Assembly (NCBI GenBank): GCA_934101115.1
Contig: CAKOPW010000002.1
Span: 62,001 to 126,000, forward strand
Length of the DNA: 64,000 nucleotides
DNA from: an uncultured Bacilli bacterium
GTDB lineage: Bacteria; Bacillota_I; Bacilli_A; RF39; UBA660
Direction of reading: 5' to 3'
Below the pieces are notes generated by a model. It was not told the DNA's origin. It made no database searches and saw nothing but the letters and a program-made list of their open reading frames with translations. Shown here one piece after another: positions 1 to 9,312 of this stretch; within the stretch, counting starts at the first letter, position 1, and every line of letters begins with the position of its first letter. The position numbers were made by a program, and so were the translations under genes.

Positions 1-474
1 TCGAAAATTACGAAAAAAGATGAAACAATATCAACTAAGACTGTTACGGATATATGTCGTTCATATAGTAAAAAAAGTTGTAGCAATTTAAATGATCTTT
101 CCTACGATGAAGTCGGAGGAAAAGAAAATTTTTACAATAAAGTAATGGATCTAATAAATTCTTTAAATGATGTAACTTTACAGGAAAATGTTTATATCCT
201 AGATGTAGCAAATGACTTAAAAAAGAGTGATATTAGAGGATATGTACTAATCAATAATGTTGAAAAAAAACGTGAAATATATCTTTATTTAACAAATAAT
301 ATATTTATGATTTCTGGATATAATTTAACTAAATTAGGTGAAATCAAACTAACATCATCAACTATAAGAGCATATAATGAAAGTGCATTTAATTTGGCAA
401 GTAAGGATATGTCTACAGTTTGTTCTTTTAGTGGTTTTTCTAACTGTGTTACTTTACAAAATACACCAGTGTAA
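1..474 (+). CDS. C-terminal part of an unidentified protein (cut by window edge)
   Basis: The reading frame is open from base 1 to the TAA at 472-474, so this is the last ~157 codons of a longer gene rather than a short gene starting at the internal ATG at 145. The visible part is polar, with a Lys/Ser/Thr-rich start, two cysteines near residues 19 and 27, and a beta-rich tail carrying two more cysteines. No family motif was recognised and no membrane segment is visible. It ends in a strong terminator, so it is not co-transcribed with the next gene. Function unknown. Confidence 0.75.
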   Translation, partial: SKITKKDETISTKTVTDICRSYSKKSCSNLNDLSYDEVGGKENFYNKVMDLINSLNDVTLQENVYILDVANDLKKSDIRGYVLINNVEKKREIYLYLTNNIFMISGYNLTKLGEIKLTSSTIRAYNESAFNLASKDMSTVCSFSGFSNCVTLQNTPV

Positions 475-496
475 CTTTTGTTACACTTTTTTTTTC
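468..496 (+). terminator. intrinsic terminator of the first gene
   Basis: AGTGTAAC (468-475) pairs with GTTACACT (480-487) around a TTTT loop, followed by a long T run. The left arm overlaps the stop codon. Confidence 0.85.
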
Positions 497-537
497 ATTT
501 ATTAGTTGTTATAATATTAATATAATAGGTGATATAT

Positions 538-1416
538 ATGAGAAAAATAAAAAATACTCTTTTTATAATAGCTGCTCTTTTTATAAGTGTTGTATGCATT
601 CATACAATCTATAACGACGATAATAAATTGAGAGATTATGTTATTACTGATTTAAATGAAAAAATAGTTAAAGTTGGAGATTATGCAAGAAATATAAATA
701 TTAGTTTTAATCAAACTGGAAAGATAAAACTTAATGCCCTTTATAAGGGGGCTCATGGAGAAAGCAATCCAAGTGAGTTTAATTATAATTTTTCCTTAAT
801 TGATGGTATATTTACTGTGGAAAATGAAGATGGCTTTTTAGATTTTGATATGTCCTCTTTAACTAAAATAATTGATACATTTGCTAGTTTAAAAACTTTA
901 GAACCAGAACTAATAGTTAATAAGACCACTAAAAATAATAATATAGTTTATGAGCTAGATAAAAGTATTATAAATCAGATATATAATACTGATTTTAAAA
1001 CAATAACAATTGAGGTTAAAACAGAGGGATTTATTAAACGTGTTGCTAGTTATTCCTTAAAATTAGACGAATATGTTATAAATATTAATGATAAAAAAAT
1101 TGAAGTTAAAGGAAAAAATAACATAACTTTAACATTTGGTAATAAAGGTTATTCTTTAAATATCAATGATAAATTAAAGATGAATGTTATTAATTATTAT
1201 CAATACAATATTTTAATAAATGACACATCATTGTTTTTAGAACTTACAGATGAAGGATTTTATTTAAGTGCTTTAACAACTCATGCAATTTATAATTCTT
1301 TAGAGATATCTGGGGTTTATGAAAATGCTGATATAGAAAAAAATAAAGAAGTTGATCCAATATTAAATCCACTATATAGATATTTTAATGAAGTATCATT
1401 TAATATTTGGGGGTAA
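538..1416 (+). CDS. membrane-anchored extracytoplasmic protein, unknown function
   Basis: The 292-residue protein has a Lys/Arg-rich start and one hydrophobic segment at about residues 6-24, then a beta-rich extracellular region with no recognised domain. The ATG at 538 was chosen over the in-frame GTG at 529 because an AGGTG ribosome site (527-531) sits 6 bases upstream; the GTG would lie inside that site. A TATAAT box at 510-515 would give a leader of only about 16 bases. The stop lies 2 bases before the start of the next gene, so the two are probably translated from one message, and this protein may be an accessory to the arylsulfotransferase-like protein. That role is inference. Confidence 0.75.
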   Translation: MRKIKNTLFIIAALFISVVCIHTIYNDDNKLRDYVITDLNEKIVKVGDYARNINISFNQTGKIKLNALYKGAHGESNPSEFNYNFSLIDGIFTVENEDGFLDFDMSSLTKIIDTFASLKTLEPELIVNKTTKNNNIVYELDKSIINQIYNTDFKTITIEVKTEGFIKRVASYSLKLDEYVININDKKIEVKGKNNITLTFGNKGYSLNINDKLKMNVINYYQYNILINDTSLFLELTDEGFYLSALTTHAIYNSLEISGVYENADIEKNKEVDPILNPLYRYFNEVSFNIWG

Positions 1417-1418
1417 AT

Positions 1419-3314
1419 ATGAAAAAATTAATTAATCTTATTATATTAATCATAGTTACTTTAGGAGTAGTTTTAGTTTATTGTTTTAATGAAACTAGAA
1501 GATTAAGTAGTTATTTTAAGGAAAGTACTTTATCCTCAACAATTGAACAAGTCAGTATTCAAGAAAAAGTAAATAATCGTTTAGAAAAAATAAGACGAAG
1601 CAAAAAGTATACTATTGAAAATGCTTATGTTGAGTTAAATCCTTATGGCATAAGTCCATTATCAGCTATTATTATATTTCAAACAAAAGAGAAAAATTCA
1701 ATAGATGTATATATTAATGATGAACATTTTACTAAAATGGAAAGTTCTCAAGAACATGTAATTCCAATCTATGGATTATATGATGATTTTAATAATAAGG
1801 TTACTTTGAAAATGAATGAAAGTGAATACACATATTATATTAAATGCGAAAAAGCAAATGTGGAATATCCTTTAAATGTTGAAAAGAATGAAGTTATCAA
1901 CGATAAAAATGGAATGATTTTTACGGTTGCTTCATATAAAACTTATTTCACAGGTTGGGATAAAGATGGAAAATTAAGATTTTATTTAACTGTTGATAAT
2001 CGTATGGATGTTGAATGGCTTCCAAATGGACACTTTTTAATTGGTACTTCTGAAGGTCAAGTTCGTGAAAATTTTGTTGGTCTAGTAGAAATGGATTATT
2101 TAGGTAAAATATATAACTACTATAACTTGGAGCATGGTTATGGATTTGAAATGCAAATTTTAAAAAATGGTAACTATATGTTAGCTGGTGGAGATAAAGC
2201 AATTTATTTTAATCATCAATATATTTATGAAATGAATCCTAGTGATGGAAAAGTTATAGATGGTCTTGATATATACGAAGTTATTAAAGAAATAGATTCC
2301 GAGTTTCCTGAAGAGTATCTAGGGCCAAAAGCCATACGTAATGGATTTTATTATGATGAAGAAAGTGGAAATCTAGTTGTATCCTTTAGAGAAATAAATA
2401 CAGTTTTTAATTTTGACTATAAAAATAAAAAGCTTAATTATGTATTTACAGGAGCTGATTCTTTATTCTCTTCTGATGTATGGAAGAAGTATTTAGTTAA
2501 AGTAAAGTCAGGAAGATATCCAATGGGGCAACATACTCCAACAATTACCAAAGATGGTTATTTAGCTTTGTTTAATAATGGATATGACCGTTATGGAGTA
2601 GCGTTTGCTGGTAAATCCAATAAAGTAGGTGATTATAATTCAGCCTATACAGCAATGGAAATCTATGATATAAAAAATAATGTTGCTAATCTTGTTTGGG
2701 AAAATGATTTTGACAAAAAATATTTTTCTATAAAATATGGATTGTTTAATGTTTTAGAAAATAATCATAAGTTTATTGACTGTGGTTATGTTTTAAAAGA
2801 TGATTTTAGAGAGAAAAGTGATAATAGTTTAGTAGAAGTTGAAAAAAACGTTGATGATATATATAGTTTAATAATTGAATTGGATGAAAATGATAAAGTT
2901 GTATTTAAAGCTACTACTGAAGAAGGTAAGTATCGTGCATTTAAACATAATCTTTATGATGAAGAAACTAAAAACGTTGATTTAAAACAGTTTAATATTA
3001 TTGATACTGTGGAAAAATCTGATTTAGATATTTTATCAATAAAAGAAATAGATGTTGATTCTTCGATGGAATGGATAAATACATTTGAGTTTACAAAACA
3101 TACTTTCTCAACAAATTATAAAATAAATGAAACCGATGAAGTTAAATTTTATTTCTTAAATAGAAGAGGTAAAGTATATTCTTTTGTTTATAAAACTAAA
3201 GATGATAAAAATATTAATAAAGTGTTTAATATTGATTTACCTAGTGATAGATATCGTGTTTTTGTTTCTATTAATGATGAACTTTATGATACAAAAAAAG
3301 TATATAGTTTTTAG
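1419..3314 (+). CDS. arylsulfotransferase (ASST)-family protein
   Basis: The 631-residue protein has an N-terminal signal anchor (about residues 3-22), a beta-sandwich-like N-terminal domain (to ~150) and a repeated beta-propeller pattern such as WLPNGHFLIG and ILKNGNYMLAG, which matches aryl-sulfate sulfotransferases. Characterised members move sulfate between phenolic compounds outside the cytoplasm through a histidine. One conserved histidine is visible in GQHTPTITKDGYLALFNNG near residue 370. The segment that normally reads W-x-H-x-N-S instead reads AIRNGFYYD (about 305), so a second active-site histidine appears missing, judged from memory of the family. The ATG at 1419 follows GGGGG by 5 bases. 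Activity is uncertain; the family assignment is fairly secure. Confidence 0.8.
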   Translation: MKKLINLIILIIVTLGVVLVYCFNETRRLSSYFKESTLSSTIEQVSIQEKVNNRLEKIRRSKKYTIENAYVELNPYGISPLSAIIIFQTKEKNSIDVYINDEHFTKMESSQEHVIPIYGLYDDFNNKVTLKMNESEYTYYIKCEKANVEYPLNVEKNEVINDKNGMIFTVASYKTYFTGWDKDGKLRFYLTVDNRMDVEWLPNGHFLIGTSEGQVRENFVGLVEMDYLGKIYNYYNLEHGYGFEMQILKNGNYMLAGGDKAIYFNHQYIYEMNPSDGKVIDGLDIYEVIKEIDSEFPEEYLGPKAIRNGFYYDEESGNLVVSFREINTVFNFDYKNKKLNYVFTGADSLFSSDVWKKYLVKVKSGRYPMGQHTPTITKDGYLALFNNGYDRYGVAFAGKSNKVGDYNSAYTAMEIYDIKNNVANLVWENDFDKKYFSIKYGLFNVLENNHKFIDCGYVLKDDFREKSDNSLVEVEKNVDDIYSLIIELDENDKVVFKATTEEGKYRAFKHNLYDEETKNVDLKQFNIIDTVEKSDLDILSIKEIDVDSSMEWINTFEFTKHTFSTNYKINETDEVKFYFLNRRGKVYSFVYKTKDDKNINKVFNIDLPSDRYRVFVSINDELYDTKKVYSF

Positions 3315-3326
3315 CTATATACTTTT
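3296..3326. terminator. bidirectional terminator between convergent genes
   Basis: AAAAGTATATAG (3296-3307) pairs perfectly with CTATATACTTTT (3315-3326). It covers the stop codons of both convergent genes and has A/T tracts on both sides. Confidence 0.8.
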
Positions 3327-4058
3327 AAATTGCTTATTAACAATAACACCTTTATTTAGTTTTAATTCTTTTATATCTTCACATGCTTGTTTTACGCCGT
3401 CATAAAGCTCGCTTTTTTTGTGTGCATCACTTCCAATAACAACATTGCTTCCACCAAGATCAATATATCTTTCAAGAATTTCTACACTAGGGAATGGACT
3501 TCCACATCTTCGATAACCACTTGAGTTTATTTCAAGCGTTATACCTCTTGCAATAATTGTAGTTAAAATTTCATCAATTAAGCCTTTATCAAGGTTTCTT
3601 TTTGTTCCATACTTTTTGATGTAATCCATATGAGCAAGAGTATCCATATCTCCATAGGTAACCATGTCCAACATCAATCTTAAATAGTCATCAACCGCAT
3701 CTTTATTATATCTAAATGATTTACCATTGATATGGTGAATACTTCCAATGATGTATTCAATACCATACATATTTCTTAAAAAATCAACATACTCCTTATA
3801 TAAATGTGGCTCTGATATTTCAACACCTCTGATGACTAATAGATCTTTTCCTTGTTCATATTTTCTTATTTCTTTTTCACGTTTTGCTAAGCTATTGACA
3901 GTTTGCAAAATATTTTTTTTAGCAAATTCAACATGATCAGTTATTGCTATAACATCATTTCCGAGTTCTTTTTCTCTTTCAATAATGGTTTTGATTGGAA
4001 GATACGAATCAAATGAATAACTAGAATGTATATGTACATCAGCTTTATAATTTTCCAT
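3315..4058 (-). CDS. PHP-domain phosphatase (histidinol-phosphatase-like)
   Basis: The 247-residue protein has the full set of PHP metal-site motifs: HIH at residues 9-11, TDH at 40-42, a Glu near 79 in RGVEISEP, the HH of GSIHHI near 105, HMD near 143 and SDAH near 213. The nearest named relatives are HisJ/HisK-type histidinol-phosphate phosphatases, but no histidine biosynthesis gene is nearby. A broader phosphoesterase role is equally possible. It is transcribed towards the arylsulfotransferase gene and stops directly next to it. It is separate from the PHP domain inside DnaE. Confidence 0.85.
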   Translation of the reverse strand: MENYKADVHIHSSYSFDSYLPIKTIIEREKELGNDVIAITDHVEFAKKNILQTVNSLAKREKEIRKYEQGKDLLVIRGVEISEPHLYKEYVDFLRNMYGIEYIIGSIHHINGKSFRYNKDAVDDYLRLMLDMVTYGDMDTLAHMDYIKKYGTKRNLDKGLIDEILTTIIARGITLEINSSGYRRCGSPFPSVEILERYIDLGGSNVVIGSDAHKKSELYDGVKQACEDIKELKLNKGVIVNKQFKSI

Positions 4059-4079
4059 ATTTTCTCCTTATAAAGAAAT

Positions 4080-4100
4080 AAAAAAACAGCGATTAAGCTG
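4080..4100 (-). terminator. terminator of rpmB
   Basis: On the minus strand CAGC-TTAATC-GCTG is followed by a run of T. The stem is only 4 bp but lies at the right place, just past the rpmB stop. Confidence 0.5.
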
Positions 4101-4263
4101 CATCCTTATTTAATGTTTTCCATTCACGAGTTGATAAAGTAACTTTAACACCATCAATTTTCTTTGTTTGTGTATTTAAATTTTGTTTTCTTCTAGAATG
4201 ATTTAATGCATGTGATCTAGTATTTCCAAATAAAGGTTTTCTACCAGTTAATTTCTTTGCCAT
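4093..4263 (-). CDS. rpmB: 50S ribosomal protein L28
   Basis: The 56-residue basic protein opens MAKKLTGRKPLFGNTRSHAL and continues with NHSRRKQNLN, the characteristic L28 pattern of a large-subunit protein. The ATG at 4263 follows an AAAGGAGG ribosome site. Length is close to the family norm (about 60). The Cys pairs of zinc-binding L28 forms are absent, so this is the zinc-independent type. It stands alone with its own promoter and terminator, divergent from dnaE. Confidence 0.95.
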   Translation of the reverse strand: MAKKLTGRKPLFGNTRSHALNHSRRKQNLNTQTKKIDGVKVTLSTREWKTLNKDAA

Positions 4264-4293
4264 AGTTTTCCCTCCTTTAAAGAATTCTTTAAG

Positions 4294-4322
4294 ATTATAT
4301 CAAGATAATTTAGATAAGTCAA
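4294..4322 (-). promoter_or_regulatory. sigma-A type promoter for rpmB
   Basis: On the minus strand TTGACT (4322-4317), a 17-base spacer and TATAAT (4299-4294) lie about 30 bases upstream of the L28 start codon. Confidence 0.8.
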
Positions 4323-4363
4323 TAATTTTTACGTTTTTAATTTAGTTTAGATAAGTAATGGTG

Positions 4364-4369
4364 TATAAT
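4364..4369 (+). promoter_or_regulatory. -10 box for dnaE
   Basis: TATAAT sits 6 bases before the AGGTG ribosome site of dnaE. No good -35 is visible. The box overlaps the upstream in-frame ATG at 4368, which argues against that codon as the start. Confidence 0.6.
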
Positions 4370-4385
4370 GGAAGTAGGTGATGAT

Positions 4386-7241
4386 ATGTTTTATCCATTA
4401 GGTGTTAAAACTGATTTTAGTATATTAAAAAGTCTTATTAAAATTGAAGACTATATTTTGTATGCTAAAAATAATGGATTAAATGTAATTGGAATTCTTG
4501 ATGATAATTTAAATTCTTCTCATATATTTTATGAAATGTGTAAAAAGAATAGTATAAAACCAGTAATTGGATTAGATCTTGTAATTGAAGATAAGAAAGT
4601 TTATTTGTATCCAGTTAATTATCATGGACTTACTAATTTATTTAAATTTTCTAGTTTAGAGGAAAAAAGTTTTAAAACTCTTAGAAGTTATTCTGAGGAT
4701 ATTATATGTGTAATAAATTATGAAAATTTAGAAATATATGAAAATATGAAAAGTATATTTTCTAAAGTGTTTCTATCATTCAAAACAGATGAGGAAAGAG
4801 TAAAGGAATTATCCATAAGCGAAGATGTTATATATATAAATGAAACTTTAGCTTTAACTGAAGAGGCTTCAAAATATATCAATTATTTAGATATGATAAA
4901 TAAAAATATTACTTTAGGTGGATTTTCATTAAAAGACTATAAAAATTTTGTTTTAGAGATAAAAGAATATGATACTTCTAAGTTTACAGATTTAATCAAT
5001 ATTGAATTTCCTGATGCTACTTCCTATATTCCAGTATATGTTGAAAACAGTCAAGAATATTTAAAAAATTTAGCAATTAAAGGATTAAACAAAAGACTTA
5101 GTAATGATGTACCTTTAAAATATAAAGAAAGACTTTTATATGAATTAGATGTAATTAATAAAATGGGATTTTCAAATTATTTTTTAATCGTTTTTGATTA
5201 TGTTAGATATGCTAAGAAAAATGGTATTCTAATTGGTCCAGGAAGAGGAAGCGCCGTTTCTTCTTTAGTTTCATATTCTCTTGGTATAACAGAAATTGAT
5301 CCTTTAAAATATAATTTATTATTTGAAAGATTTTTAAATCCTGAAAGAATAACTATGCCTGATATTGATATCGATTTTGAATATGAAAGAGTAGATGAAG
5401 TATTTAACTACGTAAAAGAAAAATATGGAAGTGAGTATGTTGCAAGAATAATTACATATGGAACTTTTCAAGCGCGTGAGGCGATTAGAACAGTTGGTAA
5501 AATCAACAATGTTAAAGAAAATTTAATTCAATCGTTGCTTCAATTTATTGATAGTAAAAAAACTTTAAAGGAGAATTTAAATAAAAATGTTTTGGAAGTT
5601 ATAAATAGAAATTCATTACTAAAAAAAGTTTATAAAGAAGCATGTGTTATTGAAGGATTAAAGAAAAATGAAAGTATGCATGCTGCTGGTGTAGTTATTT
5701 CTAGTGTAAAATTAACTGATGTTATTCCAGTAGTAAAAAAAAGTGATTTAACTTTAACAGGATATACAATGAATGAACTTGAAAGTCTTGGACTTTTAAA
5801 GATGGACTTTTTAGCTCTTAAAAATTTAACCATTATTAAAAATACAATTAGAAAAATCGATGATAACTTTAACCTAATGGCAATACCTTTAAATGATGAA
5901 AAAGTCTACAATCTTTTTAAAGAAGCTCATACTTTAGGAATATTTCAATTTGAGTCATTTGGAATGAAGAGTTTCTTAAAGAAATTTAGACCTGATAAAT
6001 TTGAAGATTTGGTTTTGGCTTTAGCTGTATATAGACCAGGACCAATGGAAAATATTGATGTTTTGTGTGATCGTAAGAACAAGCATTTGAAATATTCTAC
6101 TTTTGATGAGTCTTTAAAGAGTATTTTGGATGAAACTTATGGAATAATTGTATATCAAGAGCAAATAATGGAAATTTTAAGAACGATGGGAAATTACAGT
6201 TATGCTCATGCTGATATTGTGCGAAGAGCAATAAGCAAGAAAAAAGTAGAAGTAATGGAAAGTGAAAGAAAAATATTTATTGAAGAATCAATAAAAAATG
6301 GATATTCTAAAGAATGTGCAGAAGAAGTATTTAAATTTATTGAAAAATTTGCATCATTTGGTTTTAATAAATCACACTCGGTTGCTTATGCACTTTTAGC
6401 TTATGAAATGGCTTATTTAAAAGTAAATTATAAATGTGAATTCTATGCAAGTTTACTTAATACTAATATTGGTGGAGAAGAAAAAACAAAAGAGTATATT
6501 ACAGAAGCTAAAGGAAATGATATAAAAATAATTAAACCTAGTATCAATAAATCCGGATATCTATATGAATGTGAAAATAATATCATATTACTTCCATTTA
6601 GAAGTATAAAAGGAATCTCTTCTCAAGTAACGGATGGAATAATTAAAGAAAGAGAAAATGGTGAGTTTAAAAGCTTTAATGATTTTCTTGCAAGATGTTA
6701 TAAAAAAATAGTAAATCAAAATATAGTTGAAATATTGATAAAAGCTGGTGTTTTTGATGATTTGGTTATTAATAGAAAGACTTTAATAACTAACTTAAAT
6801 TCCAGTATAACTTATGCTGAATTAATCCGTGATTTAGACTCTTCTTTAGTAAGCGAGCCTGTTATGAATGAAGTAGATGAATTTGATGATGGAGAGCTTA
6901 TGAATATGGAACTTTCTCTTTATGGTTTTTATGTTACTAATCATCCAGCTAGCAAATATGTAAATTCATTCAAACAAGCAAATATTAAAGCAAACTTTGA
7001 TAAAGTCGTTGATACCGTAGTTTTAGTTGAAAAAATAAAAAAAATAAAAACTAAAAATGGTGATGATATGGCATTTTTGGAAGCTAGCGATGAAACAGGA
7101 ACTTCAGAATTTACTGTATTTAAAGAAGCTTTTTCAGGATTACAAGATGTTTCAGTTGGAACTTTAGTTAAAGTGCGTGGAAGAGTCGAAAAAAGAATGG
7201 ATAAATATCAAATAGTTGTATCTAATATAAGTAAAATTTAG
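4386..7241 (+). CDS. dnaE: DNA polymerase III alpha subunit (DnaE type)
   Basis: The 951-residue replicative or lagging-strand polymerase of the C family shows GPGRGSAVSSLVSYSLGIT, the catalytic triad region MPDIDIDFEYER (about 324-335), HAAGVVIS, YRPGPMENID, YQEQIM and FGFNKSHSVAYALLAYEMAYLK. A C-terminal OB-fold follows (VVLVEKIKKIKTKNGDDMAF onward). The N-terminal PHP domain is degenerate: the usual H-x-H-S start reads YPLGVKTDFSIL, so metal binding is probably lost. The protein is a little shorter than typical DnaE (about 1,030-1,160). The ATG at 4386 has AGGTG 5 bases upstream, whereas the ATG at 4368 has no ribosome site. Confidence 0.95.
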   Translation: MFYPLGVKTDFSILKSLIKIEDYILYAKNNGLNVIGILDDNLNSSHIFYEMCKKNSIKPVIGLDLVIEDKKVYLYPVNYHGLTNLFKFSSLEEKSFKTLRSYSEDIICVINYENLEIYENMKSIFSKVFLSFKTDEERVKELSISEDVIYINETLALTEEASKYINYLDMINKNITLGGFSLKDYKNFVLEIKEYDTSKFTDLINIEFPDATSYIPVYVENSQEYLKNLAIKGLNKRLSNDVPLKYKERLLYELDVINKMGFSNYFLIVFDYVRYAKKNGILIGPGRGSAVSSLVSYSLGITEIDPLKYNLLFERFLNPERITMPDIDIDFEYERVDEVFNYVKEKYGSEYVARIITYGTFQAREAIRTVGKINNVKENLIQSLLQFIDSKKTLKENLNKNVLEVINRNSLLKKVYKEACVIEGLKKNESMHAAGVVISSVKLTDVIPVVKKSDLTLTGYTMNELESLGLLKMDFLALKNLTIIKNTIRKIDDNFNLMAIPLNDEKVYNLFKEAHTLGIFQFESFGMKSFLKKFRPDKFEDLVLALAVYRPGPMENIDVLCDRKNKHLKYSTFDESLKSILDETYGIIVYQEQIMEILRTMGNYSYAHADIVRRAISKKKVEVMESERKIFIEESIKNGYSKECAEEVFKFIEKFASFGFNKSHSVAYALLAYEMAYLKVNYKCEFYASLLNTNIGGEEKTKEYITEAKGNDIKIIKPSINKSGYLYECENNIILLPFRSIKGISSQVTDGIIKERENGEFKSFNDFLARCYKKIVNQNIVEILIKAGVFDDLVINRKTLITNLNSSITYAELIRDLDSSLVSEPVMNEVDEFDDGELMNMELSLYGFYVTNHPASKYVNSFKQANIKANFDKVVDTVVLVEKIKKIKTKNGDDMAFLEASDETGTSEFTVFKEAFSGLQDVSVGTLVKVRGRVEKRMDKYQIVVSNISKI

Positions 7242-7264
7242 TATAATAAGGTTTAGGTGAGAAT

Positions 7265-7942
7265 GTGAGAGACAAAGAAAAAATAATAATGTTAGTAACT
7301 TTAATTATCTTTATAGTTGTATTACTTCTTTCTTTTACAGTTATAACTTACTTTAATATTAAAGAAGAAAATAAAGTACCAAAGCATGATAAAACAACAA
7401 TACAAGAAAGCACAACTACGAAAGAATCAACAACAGAACCAACAACGGAAATAACTACAGAAGCAGTTACAGAGATAACTACAACGAAAACAAGTTCTAC
7501 AAGAGTTACTACAACTGGAAAAAATCAAAATTCAACGACTACAACTAAAGGAACAAGCGTGACTACAACTACAGCAAATGTAAGTATAGTTGATCCAAGT
7601 GATCTTGATGAATGGTGTTTAAATATCTTTAATATTATTAATGATACAAGAAAAAATAATGGTTTAAATGCTGTTAGCTTAAAAAAGGATATAAGAGATT
7701 TAGCAATTGATGCTTCTATTAAATGGGAAACTATTCATGATGATGGATTAAAAAGTTATTTATATGGTTATAACTATTATGGATATCAAAGCAATATTTT
7801 GAGCAGCAATACAGGATATAAAGTTATCGCGAATGAAACTTTAAAGAATACTGATGTTGGTACAAATAAATATTTAAATTATGTTGGTGTTAATATAAAT
7901 AAAGTTGATAACAAATACTACTTTATTATTATTTATGAATAA
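7265..7942 (+). CDS. membrane-anchored protein with Thr-rich stalk and CAP/SCP-like domain
   Basis: The 225-residue protein has one membrane segment (about residues 7-29), then a Thr/Glu-rich low-complexity stalk (about 43-106) that would span the wall. A C-terminal domain contains INDTRKNNGLNAVSLKKDI and later GVNINKVDNKYYFIIIYE. That pattern, with its paired first and last strands, fits the CAP/SCP superfamily, often found in secreted Firmicute proteins. The domain is short and the usual catalytic-type His/Glu set is not clearly present. The GTG start has AGGTG 5 bases upstream. TATAAT at 7242-7247 implies a leader of about 11 bases. Substrate and role unknown. Confidence 0.7.
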   Translation: MRDKEKIIMLVTLIIFIVVLLLSFTVITYFNIKEENKVPKHDKTTIQESTTTKESTTEPTTEITTEAVTEITTTKTSSTRVTTTGKNQNSTTTTKGTSVTTTTANVSIVDPSDLDEWCLNIFNIINDTRKNNGLNAVSLKKDIRDLAIDASIKWETIHDDGLKSYLYGYNYYGYQSNILSSNTGYKVIANETLKNTDVGTNKYLNYVGVNINKVDNKYYFIIIYE

Positions 7943-7989
7943 GATATGATAAAATAAATTATATTATTTAGCTACAAGGAGATGAGTTT

Positions 7990-9297
7990 ATGTTTGAATA
8001 CATGGGAGATAGATTAAGCAATGCCATAAAAAATATTAAAGGTATGGGAAAAATTACTGAAGCAAATATAGGAGATGCAATAAGAGAAATCAGAACAGCT
8101 CTTTTAGAAGCTGACGTTAACTATGAGGTTGTTAAGGAATTTACTAAAAGTGTTAAAGATAAAGCTTTAGGTATGGAGGTTTCTAAATCTTTAAAACCAG
8201 AAGAAGTTTTTATTAAGGTTGTTAAAGATGAATTAGTTTCTTTACTTGGTGGAGATTATGTTCCTCTTGAAGTTAATAAAAAACCAACAATAGTAATGAT
8301 GGTTGGTCTTCAAGGTAGTGGTAAAACTACAACTTCAGGTAAAATTGCCGCTTTAGTTAGAAAGAAAAATAAAAAGAACCCTTTATTAGTTGCTTGTGAT
8401 ATTTATAGACCAGCAGCAATTGATCAATTAAAAGAAATTGGTAAACAATTAAATATTCCGGTTTTTGAAGAGGGAACAAAACCAGTAAAAGAAATAGTAA
8501 GTGATGCACTTCTTTATGCTAAAGAAAATAATCATGATTTTATAATTATCGATACAGCTGGTAGACTTCATATAGATGAATCCTTAATGGATGAACTTAA
8601 AACTGTTGAAAATGAGTTTAAACCAGATGAAATTCTTTTAGTAATTGATGCAATGATGGGTCAAGATGCAATAAATGTTATTAATGGATTTAATGATAAA
8701 CTTCATTTAACTGGTGCAATTTTAACTAAAATGGATGGAAATACAAAAGGTGGAGTTGCTTTATCTGTAAGACATTTAACAAATATTCCAATTAAATTTA
8801 TAGGAGATTCTGAAAAACTTGATGGATTAAGTGAATTTTATCCAGAAAGAATGGCTGAAAGAATTCTAGATATGGGTGATATTCTTTCAATAGCTGAAAA
8901 AGTTGAAAACGTTGTTTCAGAAGATGAAGCAAATGATTTAGCTAAAAAGATGAAAAAAGGTGATTATACTTTAGAAGACTTTTTAACAAACATGAAACAA
9001 ATAAGAAAACTAGGTCCTTTAGAAAATTTACTTAAAATGATGCCAGGAGCTAGAAAAATGGGACTTAATAATATAAATATTGATCCAAAAGATATGGCTC
9101 ATGTAGAAGCAATAATTCTTTCAATGACTCCTTATGAAAGAAAACATCCAGAAGTTATAAAAAATTCTAGAAAATTACGTATTTCAAAAGGATGTGGAAG
9201 AAGTGTTGAAGAAATCAATAGACTTTTAAAACAATTTGAAAACATGAAAACAATGATGAAACAAATGAGTAATGGAAATATGAAACTACCTTTTTAG
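7990..9297 (+). CDS. ffh: signal recognition particle protein Ffh (SRP54)
   Basis: The 435-residue GTPase binds SRP RNA and signal peptides and delivers ribosomes to the membrane through FtsY. An N-terminal helical bundle is followed by the P-loop GLQGSGKTTT (~106-115), DTAGR (~188-192) and TKMDGNTKGG (~247). A methionine-rich M domain follows (from ~300), including LKMMPGARKMG and SKGCGRSVEEINRLLKQFE. The ribosome site is AAGGAG. The usual ylxM partner is not upstream. The last codons and terminator form one copy of the 28-bp direct repeat that recurs at 10719. Confidence 0.97.
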   Translation: MFEYMGDRLSNAIKNIKGMGKITEANIGDAIREIRTALLEADVNYEVVKEFTKSVKDKALGMEVSKSLKPEEVFIKVVKDELVSLLGGDYVPLEVNKKPTIVMMVGLQGSGKTTTSGKIAALVRKKNKKNPLLVACDIYRPAAIDQLKEIGKQLNIPVFEEGTKPVKEIVSDALLYAKENNHDFIIIDTAGRLHIDESLMDELKTVENEFKPDEILLVIDAMMGQDAINVINGFNDKLHLTGAILTKMDGNTKGGVALSVRHLTNIPIKFIGDSEKLDGLSEFYPERMAERILDMGDILSIAEKVENVVSEDEANDLAKKMKKGDYTLEDFLTNMKQIRKLGPLENLLKMMPGARKMGLNNINIDPKDMAHVEAIILSMTPYERKHPEVIKNSRKLRISKGCGRSVEEINRLLKQFENMKTMMKQMSNGNMKLPF

Positions 9298-9307
9298 GTG
9301 GTTTTTT
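9280..9307 (+). repeat. 28-bp direct repeat, copy 1 (ffh end)
   Basis: It is identical over 28 bases to 10719-10746, beginning ATGAAACTACC and ending in T6 after AGGTGG. The match stops at the next base. Confidence 0.9.
9284..9307 (+). terminator. terminator of ffh
   Basis: AACTACC (9284-9290) pairs with GGTGGTT (9297-9303), with one G-T pair, followed by T. It overlaps the ffh stop codon. Confidence 0.8.
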
Positions 9308-9312
9308 AATTC

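Noticed and set aside
3315..4058. Histidine biosynthesis gene hisJ/hisK
   Set aside because: PHP motifs are clear, but there is no his gene nearby and the family is broad, so no gene symbol was given.
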